NCBI GenBank assembly: GCA_938075155.1
Contig: CALJGL010000011.1
Span: forward strand, 124,001-188,000
Source: UBA12191 sp009937185
GTDB lineage: Bacteria > Planctomycetota > UBA8108 > UBA1146
Length of the DNA: 64,000 bases
Reading direction: 5' to 3'
The translations under genes were made by a program, and so were the position numbers. This document shows positions 28,030-37,751 of this stretch, piece by piece. Under the pieces are notes generated by a model that was given only the letters and a program-made list of their open reading frames with translations, was not told where the DNA came from and did no database searches. How positions within the stretch are numbered: the first letter of the stretch is position 1; every line of letters starts with the position of its first letter.

Positions 28030-28923
28030 TCAAGAAGACCCGTCATCGTTGTCGAGCCATTCGTCCCCCACCCAATCCTCAGAATCTTCCGAGGTCTCTT
28101 CTTCTGAAGAATTCTGAGCTGAATTTTCGGATTCCAAAGTCCCAGAGTCCTCCGCCGAAGGGGCTGAATCCCCGTCTCCAGAGCTCTCAGGAGAAGGAAC
28201 CACCTCTTCAGAATCTTGATTTGGGGTGATTTCAGCGGAGTTCTCCGAAGATTCTTCAGGGGAGTCTTCAGAGCTCAAAAGATCATCTAAAATTTCGAGT
28301 CCTCGATCAGATCCCTGATCGCGCAGTCTCTCCGGCTCCGGTAATCCATCGATGTCTGACAACCCGAAGAGTTCGAGAAATTCGGAAGTCGTGCCATAAA
28401 GCCGTGGCCTGCCGACGCTCTCCTCCAAACCCGTGATCCTGATGAGATTCCACTCCATGAGATTCTTGACCACCGGCCCACAGGAAACTCCACGAATTTG
28501 CTCAAGGTCAGCACGCTTGACGGGCTGCCGGTATGCGATCACAGCCAAAGTTTCAAATGCAGCCGCACTCAATCGAATACGACGGCTTTCTCCACGAAGG
28601 CGAGCCACATAGGGAGCAAAATCGGGTTTCGACAGGAGACGGATACCCGCTCCATCTTCGTGTAAAAGGAACCCTCTGGGTGAAGTCAAATATTCGGCTT
28701 CCAGTTCCAGCAATGCCTCTCGCACTGCTCCCTTGGGAGCCTCCCGGAGCATCGCCTGAAGTCTCCTGCGCGATACCGGATCAGGAGAAGCGAATAAAAT
28801 CGCCTCAATGGTGCTCCTGAGAAGTTCTCCTTCAAGAGGAGCGGAGGAAACGGTTTCTTCGCCAGTATTTTGATCTTCTGCCGGAATATCCGTTTTCTGA
28901 GCATCTTCTTCGCGAGCAATCAT
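28030..28923 (-). CDS. scpB: Chromosome segregation/condensation protein ScpB
   Basis: ScpB is the kleisin-associated subunit of the Smc complex. Residues about 32-190 form two winged helices with the family pattern (TIEAILFAS...LSAAAFETLAVIAYRQPVKRADLEQIRGV...GRPRLYGTT). A C-terminal tail of about 95 residues rich in Glu, Ser and Asp is much longer than usual. ScpA is not in the window. It ends 35 bases before tRNA-Arg. Confidence 0.93.
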   Translation of the reverse strand: MIAREEDAQKTDIPAEDQNTGEETVSSAPLEGELLRSTIEAILFASPDPVSRRRLQAMLREAPKGAVREALLELEAEYLTSPRGFLLHEDGAGIRLLSKPDFAPYVARLRGESRRIRLSAAAFETLAVIAYRQPVKRADLEQIRGVSCGPVVKNLMEWNLIRITGLEESVGRPRLYGTTSEFLELFGLSDIDGLPEPERLRDQGSDRGLEILDDLLSSEDSPEESSENSAEITPNQDSEEVVPSPESSGDGDSAPSAEDSGTLESENSAQNSSEEETSEDSEDWVGDEWLDNDDGSS

Positions 28924-29042
28924 CGTTTCCTCAGTTTCACTTTGGTTATCTCATGAAGTCCATCGAAGAGGTCATTCCCGACCGACTTCTCTGAATTCGT
29001 TAGGTTATTAATATCGCCACGCCATTGTCACTGGCTCGAGAT

Positions 29043-30056
29043 TCACTGCCATGGAAAGGCTGATTTTTCAACTCTGACAGGAATCCTCATTCGAATACTT
29101 TCTTCTACCGCCAAAATCTCTGCATCGGATGGAGGAAGTGAGAGTATTTCTGTTTTCAATTCTTCTCTCACGTCAGAGTAGGGCCGAGCAAGCCTCTCCT
29201 CCACCACCCTGAAGAGATGCCAGCCATAATTTTCTTCTAAAATCGGTCCGAGCACCTCTCCGGAGTCGACTTCAAAGACTTTAAAAAAAAGTGGATGCCC
29301 TGCGAGTTCGCTCTCTCTCATCCAAGCTTCCCCAGAAATTGGGGCAAAAGATGCCCTCAAACCGGGAGGGCGTTCCTGAACTTCCTGCATAGGTACGCCT
29401 CTTTCAAGCAAACGCCCTGTTCTTTTTACCCAATCCTCATGAAGAGGTATCTCGTCTTCGTTGAGATCTCCCAGCGGAAAAGCCAAATGTTCGACTCGCC
29501 TGCGTCGCTCTTTCCATGTGCTTCGCCAACGATCAAGAATCTGATCTTCGAGAACTTGCCTGCGAGCGGATACCACTTTCTGTATCAACAATGCCTGGCT
29601 GACCTCACTGACCAATTCTTTGCGAAGATCCATCTCACCCAAGCCGGTTCTTCTCAATTTAAGAAGCGATCGACGCCGTGATTCGGACGTCGATCCCAAA
29701 ATGGAATCCAATTTCGATTCCACTTGCTGAGAAACTTCCTCAGGGTCGAGTCGTAATCCCAATCTCTCGGCTTCGGTGACAAAAAGGGCTTCACGAATCA
29801 ATCCGTTGAGTGCTCTGGGGCCATAATATCGTGCAAGAATTCGGCTTCGCAAATCTGCTGAAGAGATTTCTTGTCGTCCCACTCGAGCCAAAACACGATT
29901 TCCCGTGTCTTCCCCAGCGGCACCTCCTCGAACCTGACGACCTGCCACAGGATTCGGGCCACTCGAGGAGCATCCTATCAATGGAATCAATAACGCGACG
30001 AAAGCGATGAAACCCTTAGAGAGAATGGAGGTGCGATAATGGGGATAATTTTTCAA
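29043..30056 (-). CDS. SurA/PrsA-like peptidyl-prolyl isomerase lipoprotein
   Basis: The N-terminus ends in a lipobox (LLIPLIGC), so it is probably a lipoprotein. Residues 55-175 are the SurA N-domain type (VLARVGRQEISSADLR...LIREALFVTEAERLGL). Residues about 185-315 form a parvulin-like domain (RRVEHLAFP...GEVLGPILEENYGWHLFRV). The usual active-site details cannot be confirmed, so it may be a chaperone with little isomerase activity. The start is a TTG overlapping the galE stop (TTGA), with GAGGA six bases upstream. Confidence 0.8.
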   Translation of the reverse strand: MKNYPHYRTSILSKGFIAFVALLIPLIGCSSSGPNPVAGRQVRGGAAGEDTGNRVLARVGRQEISSADLRSRILARYYGPRALNGLIREALFVTEAERLGLRLDPEEVSQQVESKLDSILGSTSESRRRSLLKLRRTGLGEMDLRKELVSEVSQALLIQKVVSARRQVLEDQILDRWRSTWKERRRRVEHLAFPLGDLNEDEIPLHEDWVKRTGRLLERGVPMQEVQERPPGLRASFAPISGEAWMRESELAGHPLFFKVFEVDSGEVLGPILEENYGWHLFRVVEERLARPYSDVREELKTEILSLPPSDAEILAVEESIRMRIPVRVEKSAFPWQ

Positions 30057-31258
30057 TCAGAATCCTCGTCATAGTTTCTGAGGATTTCGACCAACTGAGT
30101 CGTCGATATCAGTCCTAACTCCACCATACAAAGACCCATCATTTTGTGGCCACGCCCCTCAGATCGAACCTTTTCCTGCTCAAGGAGAACACGTTCCACG
30201 TCAGATTCTGTAACGAATCCCAGCCTTATAGCTAATTCTCCAAAACGACTGGTCTGCCCGGGCATTTTTTGGAATTCACTGCCGTAACCTCCAGGATGAG
30301 TTCTATGCCAGCGCCACGCTGTTTCAATAATGAAATCCAGATCACTATTTTCCGGAGTCCATCCCAATAAGTTTTTCGCTTTCTCGTTCGCCGCAAGGAG
30401 TACAGAAGGATCTCCATCGCGTCTTCCCTCTTCACGAACTTCAAAATCACAACCGGTCACCTTTTTGGCAACCTCCACTACTTCTCTCACACTGGCTCCT
30501 TGAGCTGAGCCGAGATTGATGGATTGACCTCCGATGTCATCGATACGATCAAGAGCCAACAAGTGCGCTCTGGCAATATCTGTGACATGTACAAAGTCGC
30601 GAATACAGCTGCCGTCACGGGTATCCCAATCATTTCCAAAAATAGTGAAATGACTTCGGTGACCCAAGGCACATTGAAGCAGCAGAGGTATCAAATGGCT
30701 CTCTTCTTTGTGATCTTCGCCAATCAATCCAGAAGCATCTGCACCTGCAGCGTTGAAATATCTCAAGCACACAAATTTCATATCGTGAGCCTTTGAAATC
30801 TCCCGAAGAGTTTCCTCTATCAATTTTTTGGAATCGCCATATGGATTTACGGGCTCCATGGCGTGATCTTCAGGAATAGGGATATCCACGGGATCGCCAT
30901 ACACCGCAGCGGTCGAAGAGTGCACTAATTTGTTCACTCCAGCATCGATCATCGCTGAGACCAGATTCAGGGTCCCTGCCAAATTATTATGATAATAAAG
31001 CCCGGGGTCTTTCACCGATTCAGGAACACTACAAGAAGCCGCCAGATTGAACACCGCATCGATTCTGTTCGATTCGAAGACTGATTTCAGAACTCTGGCC
31101 TCGTGCAGACTTCCTTGCACTAACTCAACGTCAGGAATCGACTCTCTATGGCCTGTTCTCAAATCATCGAGAACCAAGATCTCATGTCCTGCTCTCAAAC
31201 TTTCCAGTACACAGTGGCTACCAATATAACCAGCACCACCGACTACAAGAATTTTCAT
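30053..31258 (-). CDS. galE: UDP-glucose 4-epimerase fused to an MshEN-like domain
   Basis: Residues 1-330 are a complete short-chain epimerase: NAD motif GGAGYIGSH, Ser in HSSTAAVYG and YxxxK (YGDSK). It interconverts UDP-glucose and UDP-galactose. Residues about 338-398 form an added tandem helical motif (RFGELAIRLGFVTESDVERVL, then MMGLCMVELGLIS) matching the MshEN fold of type II secretion and pilus ATPases, a known c-di-GMP binder. The second half lacks the usual basic residue. Ordinary GalE is about 330-340 residues. The gene is first in an operon with the PPIase gene. Confidence 0.88.
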   Translation of the reverse strand: MKILVVGGAGYIGSHCVLESLRAGHEILVLDDLRTGHRESIPDVELVQGSLHEARVLKSVFESNRIDAVFNLAASCSVPESVKDPGLYYHNNLAGTLNLVSAMIDAGVNKLVHSSTAAVYGDPVDIPIPEDHAMEPVNPYGDSKKLIEETLREISKAHDMKFVCLRYFNAAGADASGLIGEDHKEESHLIPLLLQCALGHRSHFTIFGNDWDTRDGSCIRDFVHVTDIARAHLLALDRIDDIGGQSINLGSAQGASVREVVEVAKKVTGCDFEVREEGRRDGDPSVLLAANEKAKNLLGWTPENSDLDFIIETAWRWHRTHPGGYGSEFQKMPGQTSRFGELAIRLGFVTESDVERVLLEQEKVRSEGRGHKMMGLCMVELGLISTTQLVEILRNYDEDSD

Positions 31259-31427
31259 GGATCTCCATTCACGTCTAAATCTGTCTCACATGATTCTAGA
31301 AGGAAAAATGCGGGTTGTCGCCCTTCTTGGTTCACTTGTTGTAAGATCAATTCCTCCTCAAGGTGCCGACTGACGTAAAATAGGTCGCCCTTGGAGAATC
31401 AGAGAGCGTGAACTGAAGGAGAATATT

Positions 31428-32141
31428 ATGAGAGAAGACCGATCCGAAACTCAGCCTCGTCCCGTCAGCGTTGAAACCGGGATCATTCCTGGACTAAAAT
31501 CCAGCGTTATCTACCACTCTGGCAAGACGACCATCTTGTGTGTGGCGAAAATGGAGGAGGGAACTCCCCGTTGGCGAACAGGACCCGCAGGCTGGGCCAC
31601 CGCTGAATACCAGATGGCTCCTTACTCTGTCAGTCCACGGATGGATCGTCAAAGCTCTACTCCAGATGGCCGTAGCCTCGAAATTCGTCGACTGATCAGC
31701 CGAGCAATACGAGGAGGCCTCGATCTCGGCTTGATGCCCGGTTATTCGATTAAAGTTGATTGCGAAGTTCTCCATGCTGACGGTGGAACCCGAACCGCCT
31801 CCATCAATGCTGCGACGATCGCCATCGGGCTCCTTATTGAGGATCAGCTCTCGCGAGGAATTCTTGCCACAGACCCCCGAAGGGATCAGGTCCTCGCGAT
31901 TAGCGCAGGCATCGTCGACGGCAAGGTACTGGTTGATCTGGAATACTCAGAAGACAGTCAGGCTGACGTGGACATGAATCTTGTTGGGACCAGAAGCGGA
32001 GATGTGATCGAGATTGCCGGTGGCTGTGAAGGTCTCGCCATCCCGATGGAGAGCATGCAAAAGGTCTTGGAGGCCGCACAAGAGGGCTTACAGGCTCTGG
32101 GCGAGCAACTGTCCCCGCACTTATTCTCACTCACAAAATGA
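31428..32141 (+). CDS. rph: Ribonuclease PH
   Basis: This is a phosphorolytic 3' exoribonuclease that trims tRNA precursors. The 237-residue protein carries the family motifs: R-rich N-terminus (RSETQPRPV), SGKTTILC, RSLEIRRLISRAIRG, DCEVLHADGGTRTASIN and DLEYSEDSQADVDMN. Length is normal. AGGAG lies about eight bases before the ATG. rdgB follows after 175 bases. Confidence 0.95.
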   Translation: MREDRSETQPRPVSVETGIIPGLKSSVIYHSGKTTILCVAKMEEGTPRWRTGPAGWATAEYQMAPYSVSPRMDRQSSTPDGRSLEIRRLISRAIRGGLDLGLMPGYSIKVDCEVLHADGGTRTASINAATIAIGLLIEDQLSRGILATDPRRDQVLAISAGIVDGKVLVDLEYSEDSQADVDMNLVGTRSGDVIEIAGGCEGLAIPMESMQKVLEAAQEGLQALGEQLSPHLFSLTK

Positions 32142-32238
32142 ATCCATGGGGTTCTTACCCTAGGGGCCCAATTTCCTTCTCTGTCCGGCACGAGGAACTT
32201 TCCGGTCACCTTGCTTCGGAGGGTACCCTTTCGTACCA

Positions 32239-32273
32239 TCCGGCTAGGAGAAATCCGGCTAGGAGAAATCCGG
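32239..32273. repeat. 15-bp tandem repeat, 2.3 copies
   Basis: TCCGGCTAGGAGAAA occurs twice in a row, followed by TCCGG, in the gap between rph and rdgB. It could have arisen by slippage; no function is seen. Confidence 0.85.
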
Positions 32274-32316
32274 ATGTTCTGGAGCCAGCCTTCATACCGT
32301 AATAACGGAGTGCCAC

Positions 32317-32955
32317 TTGAATCCTCTCGCTGATCGCCCGATCCTTATCGCTTCGGGTAATATCCATAAACATAAGGAAATCTGCCGTGCGCTAGATCTT
32401 CCTTCGGGCAAGGTTCTTACGCCCCTCGACATCGAAGAAACAGCTGGCACAGCTCCTGACCCTGTAGAAGACGGAGACAGCCTTCTAGAAAATGCCATTA
32501 TTAAAGCAAAGGCCTTTTCTAAATGGAGCGGAATGCCAGCCCTCGCGGACGATACTGGACTCTTCGTCGATGACCTCGGCGGAAATCCCGGAGTGCATTC
32601 AGCACGATATGCTGGAGAGAACGCTTCATTCTCTGACAACGTTGAAAAACTTCTGCGTGAATTATCCGCTGTACCAGAGAGTTCAAATGAATCGCACTTT
32701 AGTTGTGTTTTGGTTCTCTGTGATAAAGATGAAATCATTTTGTCAGTCGAAGGAACTTGCCCTGGACATATTACAGAGTCCCCCAGAGGATCAGATGGAT
32801 TCGGATACGACCCCGTTTTTATACCTCTGAATGAGACCCAAACATTTAGCGAGATGACTCCTGATGCAAAGGATCAATTAAGCCACCGAGGTCAAGCCGT
32901 CCGAAAGTTTGCCAATTTATACAAAGAAATAATGACCACAGGGGCAAAGTCATGA
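32317..32955 (+). CDS. rdgB: Non-canonical purine NTP pyrophosphatase (RdgB/HAM1)
   Basis: It hydrolyses ITP, XTP and dITP to clean the nucleotide pool. Motifs are ILIASGNIHKHKEI, ENAIIKAKAFSKWSG, ADDTGLFVDDLGG, GSDGFGYDPVF and LSHRGQAV. The start is TTG at 32317 with GGAG six bases upstream; no ATG is available nearby. It overlaps lepA by four bases. Confidence 0.93.
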   Translation: MNPLADRPILIASGNIHKHKEICRALDLPSGKVLTPLDIEETAGTAPDPVEDGDSLLENAIIKAKAFSKWSGMPALADDTGLFVDDLGGNPGVHSARYAGENASFSDNVEKLLRELSAVPESSNESHFSCVLVLCDKDEIILSVEGTCPGHITESPRGSDGFGYDPVFIPLNETQTFSEMTPDAKDQLSHRGQAVRKFANLYKEIMTTGAKS

Positions 32956-34769
32956 GTTTTCCTATAGAGAACATCAGAAACTTCTCGATCGTCGCTCACA
33001 TCGATCATGGTAAGTCGACACTTGCCGACCGGTTGTTATTGAAAACAAAAACAATCACCGACCGAGAATTCAAGAACCAGTTGCTGGACGACATGGAACT
33101 GGAACAAGAACGAGGAATTACGATTAAAGCAAAAACGGTTCGTATGATATACGAAGCGGATGACGGGGAAACTTATCAGCTCAACTTGATTGATACTCCG
33201 GGACACGTTGATTTTGGATATGAGGTTTCTCGAAGCCTTGCTGCCTGTCAGGGTGCTTTGCTCATCGTGGATGCCGCGCAGGGTGTAGAAGCGCAAACGG
33301 TCGCAAATGCCTTTTTGGCACTGGAAGGTGAACTAGAAATCATTCCAGTGATGAACAAAATCGACCTCTCAACCGCACGCCCTGACGAGATTGATGAAGA
33401 ACTGAATCATACTTTTGGGTTCCGCCCAGGTGAGGCCATTCGTTGTTCCGCAAAATCGGGAGTCGGCATCGACGAACTTCTAGAAGCGATCGTCACTTTT
33501 GTCCCTCCCCCTACAGGTCTGAGAGAATTGCCCCTTCGAGCTCTGATTTTCGATTCCCACTACGACGAATACAGGGGAGTGATTGTCTACATATGCGTGA
33601 AGGAAGGACGACTCTCCAAAGGAGACGACATTCTACTGATGTCCACAGGTCGCTGGTACTCTGTAGATGAAGTTGGAGTCTTTAAGCCAGGCATGAAACC
33701 CGTGGATACTCTTGAAGCCGGAGAAGTCGGATATTTCTTCGCGAGCATCAAAACAATCCATGACGTAAAAATCGGCGATACTGTGACCACTCGAGTCGGC
33801 GGGAGTACAGAAAATCTTCCAGGATTCAAGAACCCCAACCCCATGGTGTTCTGTGGCACCTACCCCACCGATAGCGGTGACTATGAGAACCTGCGCTCGG
33901 CATTGGAAAAATTATGGTTGAATGACCCTTCATTCACCTTCCAGCCCGAGTCATCCGATGCATTAGGTTTCGGATTCAGATGTGGATTCCTCGGACTTCT
34001 ACACATGGAAATCGTGCAAGAAAGACTCGAAAGGGAATCGGGCATCGAAGTCGTTCAAACGGCTCCAACCGTCACCTACGAGATACTTTATAAATCTGGC
34101 GAAATCACCAAGATCGACAGCCCCAGTCAATTGCCAGAAGTCATGCTGATAGAAGAAGTCAGAGAGCCCATCGTCGAAGCGAACATCATTATTCCGACTG
34201 AGTTTATCGGTGCCGTCATGAAACTGATGGACGAGAAACGCGGTGAATGGAAGAAGACTGATTACTTATCTTCGAGTCGAGTCCAAATGACTTACAAGGT
34301 TCCTCTCGCTGAAATTATTGCAGATTTCTACGATAAGTTAAAATCCAACACTCGCGGATATGGAACTCTTGATTACCAATTGTCTGAGTACCGAAAAGAC
34401 AACCTCGTGCGGCTCAACATTTTGGTCAATTCAGAATCCGTAGATGCACTCAGTATCATTGTTCACAAGGATGTCGCTGAAAGACGCGGACGAGCCTTAC
34501 TTAAAAAACTAAAAAGCGTCATACCTCGACATATGTTCCAAGTTCCTCTCCAAGCATCTATCGGTGGAAAAATTATTGCTAGAGAAAGCATTAAGGCTCT
34601 CATGAAAAATGTGACCGCCAAATGCTACGGTGGAGATATCAGTCGTAAGCGGAAACTTCTTGAGAAACAAAAAGAAGGTAAGAAGCGAATGAAGCAAATC
34701 GGCAGCGTGTCAATCCCACAAGACGCTTTTATGGCAGTGCTTCGATTGGATGAGGAGGATAAGAAGTAA
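32952..34769 (+). CDS. lepA: Elongation factor 4 (LepA)
   Basis: This is a ribosomal back-translocating GTPase. G1 AHIDHGKS, switch II DTPGHVDFGYEVSRSLAAC, NKID, and the LepA-specific C-terminal domain (AERRGRALLKKLKSVIPR...SIGGKIIARES) are present. Length 605 is normal. It ends exactly one base before lepB begins, an arrangement also known as a lepA-lepB pair in E. coli. Confidence 0.97.
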   Translation: MSFPIENIRNFSIVAHIDHGKSTLADRLLLKTKTITDREFKNQLLDDMELEQERGITIKAKTVRMIYEADDGETYQLNLIDTPGHVDFGYEVSRSLAACQGALLIVDAAQGVEAQTVANAFLALEGELEIIPVMNKIDLSTARPDEIDEELNHTFGFRPGEAIRCSAKSGVGIDELLEAIVTFVPPPTGLRELPLRALIFDSHYDEYRGVIVYICVKEGRLSKGDDILLMSTGRWYSVDEVGVFKPGMKPVDTLEAGEVGYFFASIKTIHDVKIGDTVTTRVGGSTENLPGFKNPNPMVFCGTYPTDSGDYENLRSALEKLWLNDPSFTFQPESSDALGFGFRCGFLGLLHMEIVQERLERESGIEVVQTAPTVTYEILYKSGEITKIDSPSQLPEVMLIEEVREPIVEANIIIPTEFIGAVMKLMDEKRGEWKKTDYLSSSRVQMTYKVPLAEIIADFYDKLKSNTRGYGTLDYQLSEYRKDNLVRLNILVNSESVDALSIIVHKDVAERRGRALLKKLKSVIPRHMFQVPLQASIGGKIIARESIKALMKNVTAKCYGGDISRKRKLLEKQKEGKKRMKQIGSVSIPQDAFMAVLRLDEEDKK

Positions 34770-36230
34770 ATGTGGAGATCATTCAGAGAAAATATTGAAG
34801 CCATCACAGTTGCCCTGCTTCTGGCACTCCTGATTCGTCATTTCGTTTTGGAGTCGTATGAGATCCCGACAGGATCTATGGCTCCTTATTTACATGGCCT
34901 GAATGCGCAAATCAGTTGCCCCAATTGCGCGACCAATACCCCCGTCGGCATCTCCAGTGACAGCCTGACGAACAAAGTTCGAATGGGTGAAAAATACCGA
35001 TTACTCGAAGGGACCTGCAGTAAAACAGGCACCCCCTTCAAAATCAGAGCCGCTGGAAACAAAGATTTCATCTGCCCAGGTTGCAAGGACACTCGATCCG
35101 TATCAACGGTCACACTCCGAACGGCGGTGGCTCTCCCTCTTCAAGTCACTTGTCGATTATGTACCTTTCCCTATGAAACCCTTGTCGAGCCGGGTGACGT
35201 ATTAGGTGGTAACAAGATACTCGTCGACAAATTTGAATATGACTTGGATAACCCCAATCGGTGGGACGTGATTGTCTTCCGATTCAATTCACAGCGAAAC
35301 TACATTAAGCGTTTGGTCGGACTTCCAGGGGAAACCGTAGAAATCAAACATGGGGATGTCTGGATAAATGGCAAAATCGAAGTAAAACCACCGAAAGTAC
35401 AAGCTGGACTCTGGATTCCGATTCACGACAGCCGAGTTGAGGAATATGGGCTGATCCCATCGGCATGGGAGCAGACTCCGAATTGGAAACGCTCAGAAGG
35501 TGAATGGACTTTCAATGAGTTAGAGGGAACCGGCGAAATCAGTTACGTTCGGCCTATTGATAATTTTTATGGTTACAACGCTTCATATAGAGGTAGCCCT
35601 CCCGCTCCGATACGCGATCTAAAAATGGAGGTCCAGCTGCGGGTCTCAACAGATTCCTCTGTCAACAAAGCTGCGATTACCTTGGAGATAGAAAACTCTC
35701 CTTCCATCTACCGCTGGCGCATCCCGATTTCGAAGAGTTCAGAAAAATGCACTCTCACGATCAATTCAAGCACAGAAAATAAGACAGATATCACAGAGGA
35801 AGAAATCGAAGGACTTTTCCTGTCTCAAGACGAACAAACAAAACTCGAAATAGCCGTCGTCGATCGACAAATACGCCTCTACAAAGACGGCAGTTTAGTC
35901 TTTGAGCACGCCCTTGCTGAATCAGAATATGATTCAGGAATCAGTTCTCCAAAGGGGCAGCCTCTTAGAATCCGAGCCACAAAGTGCGGTGGTTATGTGG
36001 AATCTGTTCGAATATTCCGAGATTTGCATTGGACAAAAAATGGTAACTACGCCACGACTGAAGAATTTAAACTGGACGAAGATCGATACTTCGTTCTTGG
36101 CGATAACAGCCCTTCTAGCCTAGATTCCAGATACTGGGGATCCTTTTCCAGAACGAATCTCCTTGGCAAGGGATTCCTGATTTTCTGGCCAGCACTGCCG
36201 TGGCGAAACGAGAGTGGGTTCATCCAATGA
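34770..36230 (+). CDS. lepB: Signal peptidase I with zinc-like and beta-domain inserts
   Basis: It cleaves signal peptides at the outer face of the cytoplasmic membrane. After one N-terminal membrane helix come Box B with the catalytic Ser (IPTGSMAP), Box D with the catalytic Lys (YIKRLVGLPGE) and Box E (GDNSPSSLDSR). Residues about 45-130 insert a Cys-rich segment (CPNC, CPGCK, CRLC) that looks metal-binding. Residues about 205-430 insert a beta-rich domain resembling a concanavalin/LamG-like fold. Total length 486 is about twice that of small SPases. It is coupled with lepA upstream and lptB-like downstream. Confidence 0.92.
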   Translation: MWRSFRENIEAITVALLLALLIRHFVLESYEIPTGSMAPYLHGLNAQISCPNCATNTPVGISSDSLTNKVRMGEKYRLLEGTCSKTGTPFKIRAAGNKDFICPGCKDTRSVSTVTLRTAVALPLQVTCRLCTFPYETLVEPGDVLGGNKILVDKFEYDLDNPNRWDVIVFRFNSQRNYIKRLVGLPGETVEIKHGDVWINGKIEVKPPKVQAGLWIPIHDSRVEEYGLIPSAWEQTPNWKRSEGEWTFNELEGTGEISYVRPIDNFYGYNASYRGSPPAPIRDLKMEVQLRVSTDSSVNKAAITLEIENSPSIYRWRIPISKSSEKCTLTINSSTENKTDITEEEIEGLFLSQDEQTKLEIAVVDRQIRLYKDGSLVFEHALAESEYDSGISSPKGQPLRIRATKCGGYVESVRIFRDLHWTKNGNYATTEEFKLDEDRYFVLGDNSPSSLDSRYWGSFSRTNLLGKGFLIFWPALPWRNESGFIQ

Positions 36231-36949
36231 TCCTGACCGTTCGAAATCTATGTAAATCATATGGAAACAGACGAGTCGCTGACCGTGTCTCTTTCGACGT
36301 TCCTCCAGGATCAGTCATTGGATTGCTCGGGAAAAATGGCGCAGGAAAAACCACTACATTCCGAATGACAATGGGAATGATACGGTCGGATCAGGGACAG
36401 GTTTTCTTCAATGGTGAAGAAATCTCCGCTCTACCTATGTACCAAAGAGCACGAAAAGGAATGGGCTATCTTCCCCAAGAGTCATCTGTTTTCAGAGGAC
36501 TCACGGTTCGTCAAAATCTACTCGCCATTCTGGAAACTCGCCCGCTGAGTGAACCCGAACAAGTAGAACGATTAGAAGAGCTGATTCAAGAATTCGGCCT
36601 GACACGTGTTGTAGACAGTAAGGGCGAAGTTCTTTCAGGCGGAGAAAAACGCCGATTAGAAGTTGCAAGAGCATTGATTTCGGATCCGTCACTCATTCTC
36701 CTAGACGAACCCTTCAGTGGTGTAGACCCCATAGCAGTAGCAGATCTTCAAAAAGTGATCCGATACCTTTCCAAAGAACGGGGTATCGGCGTTCTATTGA
36801 CCGATCATAATGTGCGCGAAACTTTGAATGTCTGCGACAGATCCTACATTATCTATGATGGAAGAATCATCGCTCAAGGTAGTCAAGAAGAGATTCTCAA
36901 AGATCCCGATGCTCGTCGATATTACCTTGGCGAACAATTTTCGATGTAA
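36227..36949 (+). CDS. lptB: LPS-export type ABC ATPase (LptB-like)
   Basis: This 240-residue ATPase has Walker A GKNGAGKTT, LSGGEKRR, Walker B LLLDEPFSGVDP and the LptB-type DHNVRETLNVCDRSYII. It should power LPS transport with LptF/G, which are not in this window. The ATG at 36227 overlaps the lepB stop (ATGA); the longer open frame is not used. Confidence 0.9.
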   Translation: MILTVRNLCKSYGNRRVADRVSFDVPPGSVIGLLGKNGAGKTTTFRMTMGMIRSDQGQVFFNGEEISALPMYQRARKGMGYLPQESSVFRGLTVRQNLLAILETRPLSEPEQVERLEELIQEFGLTRVVDSKGEVLSGGEKRRLEVARALISDPSLILLDEPFSGVDPIAVADLQKVIRYLSKERGIGVLLTDHNVRETLNVCDRSYIIYDGRIIAQGSQEEILKDPDARRYYLGEQFSM

Positions 36950-36967
36950 TGAAGTGAGGATTCCATC

Positions 36968-37423
36968 ATGACAAAAAAACCTCACCTCGGACTCCTTCTC
37001 CCGGCATGGATACTTCCAGGAAGTGGCCATTTCCTCATGGGAGAAAGACTCAAGGGGTTCACCATTTTCGCGGTCATCAACGGTCTATGGATCATCGGAG
37101 CATTACTCTCCGACTTCGAAGCGATCTCTAAGGCATTTCATCCCTACCTCGTATGGCTAGGCGCAGGCTGCGGAGCGACTCCCCTTATAGGCATTCTTTT
37201 TGATCCTGCCTCGGAAAACTTGCTTCAAGGTATTCAGAGCGTCAACACATACAAGGACGTCGGCCAGTACAATGATTCTGGTGTTCAAATGGTATGTTTC
37301 GCCGGTCTTTTAAATGTCATGGTTTTATTAGACATTGCCGATCGAGTGCTCGATCCATGTGGACGAAAAGAAAGTGAGTCTCAACAAAACGAGACCCATG
37401 GATTACCAGCGGAGCGAAAGTAA
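36968..37423 (+). CDS. Small membrane protein, DUF6677-like
   Basis: A 151-residue protein with three or four hydrophobic segments. The beginning (LLLPAWILPGSGHFLMGERLKG) is the Pro-Gly-Gly-His helix hairpin seen in DUF6677/TM2-like membrane proteins of unknown role. The tail is polar. It lies 18 bases after lptB and overlaps the next small gene by one base. The family name is a resemblance, not a firm call. Confidence 0.7.
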   Translation: MTKKPHLGLLLPAWILPGSGHFLMGERLKGFTIFAVINGLWIIGALLSDFEAISKAFHPYLVWLGAGCGATPLIGILFDPASENLLQGIQSVNTYKDVGQYNDSGVQMVCFAGLLNVMVLLDIADRVLDPCGRKESESQQNETHGLPAERK

Positions 37424-37608
37424 TGATAGATCTATTCTTCTTTCTACTGCTGACAGCGAGTCTTTCCATCATACATGTGTTTGTCTCACCTCAACCCAGA
37501 CGTACCAATTCTGTCATCAATGAGATCGCTAGGCATTTTGTTTCAATAGCGGGTTTGATTTCAATTCTCGCCATCATCATCAAAGGTGTTTCCGCAGTAT
37601 TTCAGTAA
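37423..37608 (+). CDS. Small two-helix membrane protein (61 aa)
   Basis: It has two hydrophobic helices (LFFFLLLTASLSIIHVFV and the C-terminal VSIAGLISILAIIIKGV) around a short basic loop (PQPRRTNS). Its ATG shares a base with the preceding stop (TAATG), which supports it as a real coupled gene. No family is recognised. Confidence 0.6.
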   Translation: MIDLFFFLLLTASLSIIHVFVSPQPRRTNSVINEIARHFVSIAGLISILAIIIKGVSAVFQ

Positions 37609-37751
37609 TAAGAATCCTTCATTTCTTTCATTATCATGAGGATTCAAGCGGTTTCACTTCCCTCCGTACCTGTAGCACAAAATTGAACACTCTTGTGATT
37701 ATCTTCCTGCCACCCTTTTTGTTTGCTTCTAGTCGGGTTAGCATGATTTGC

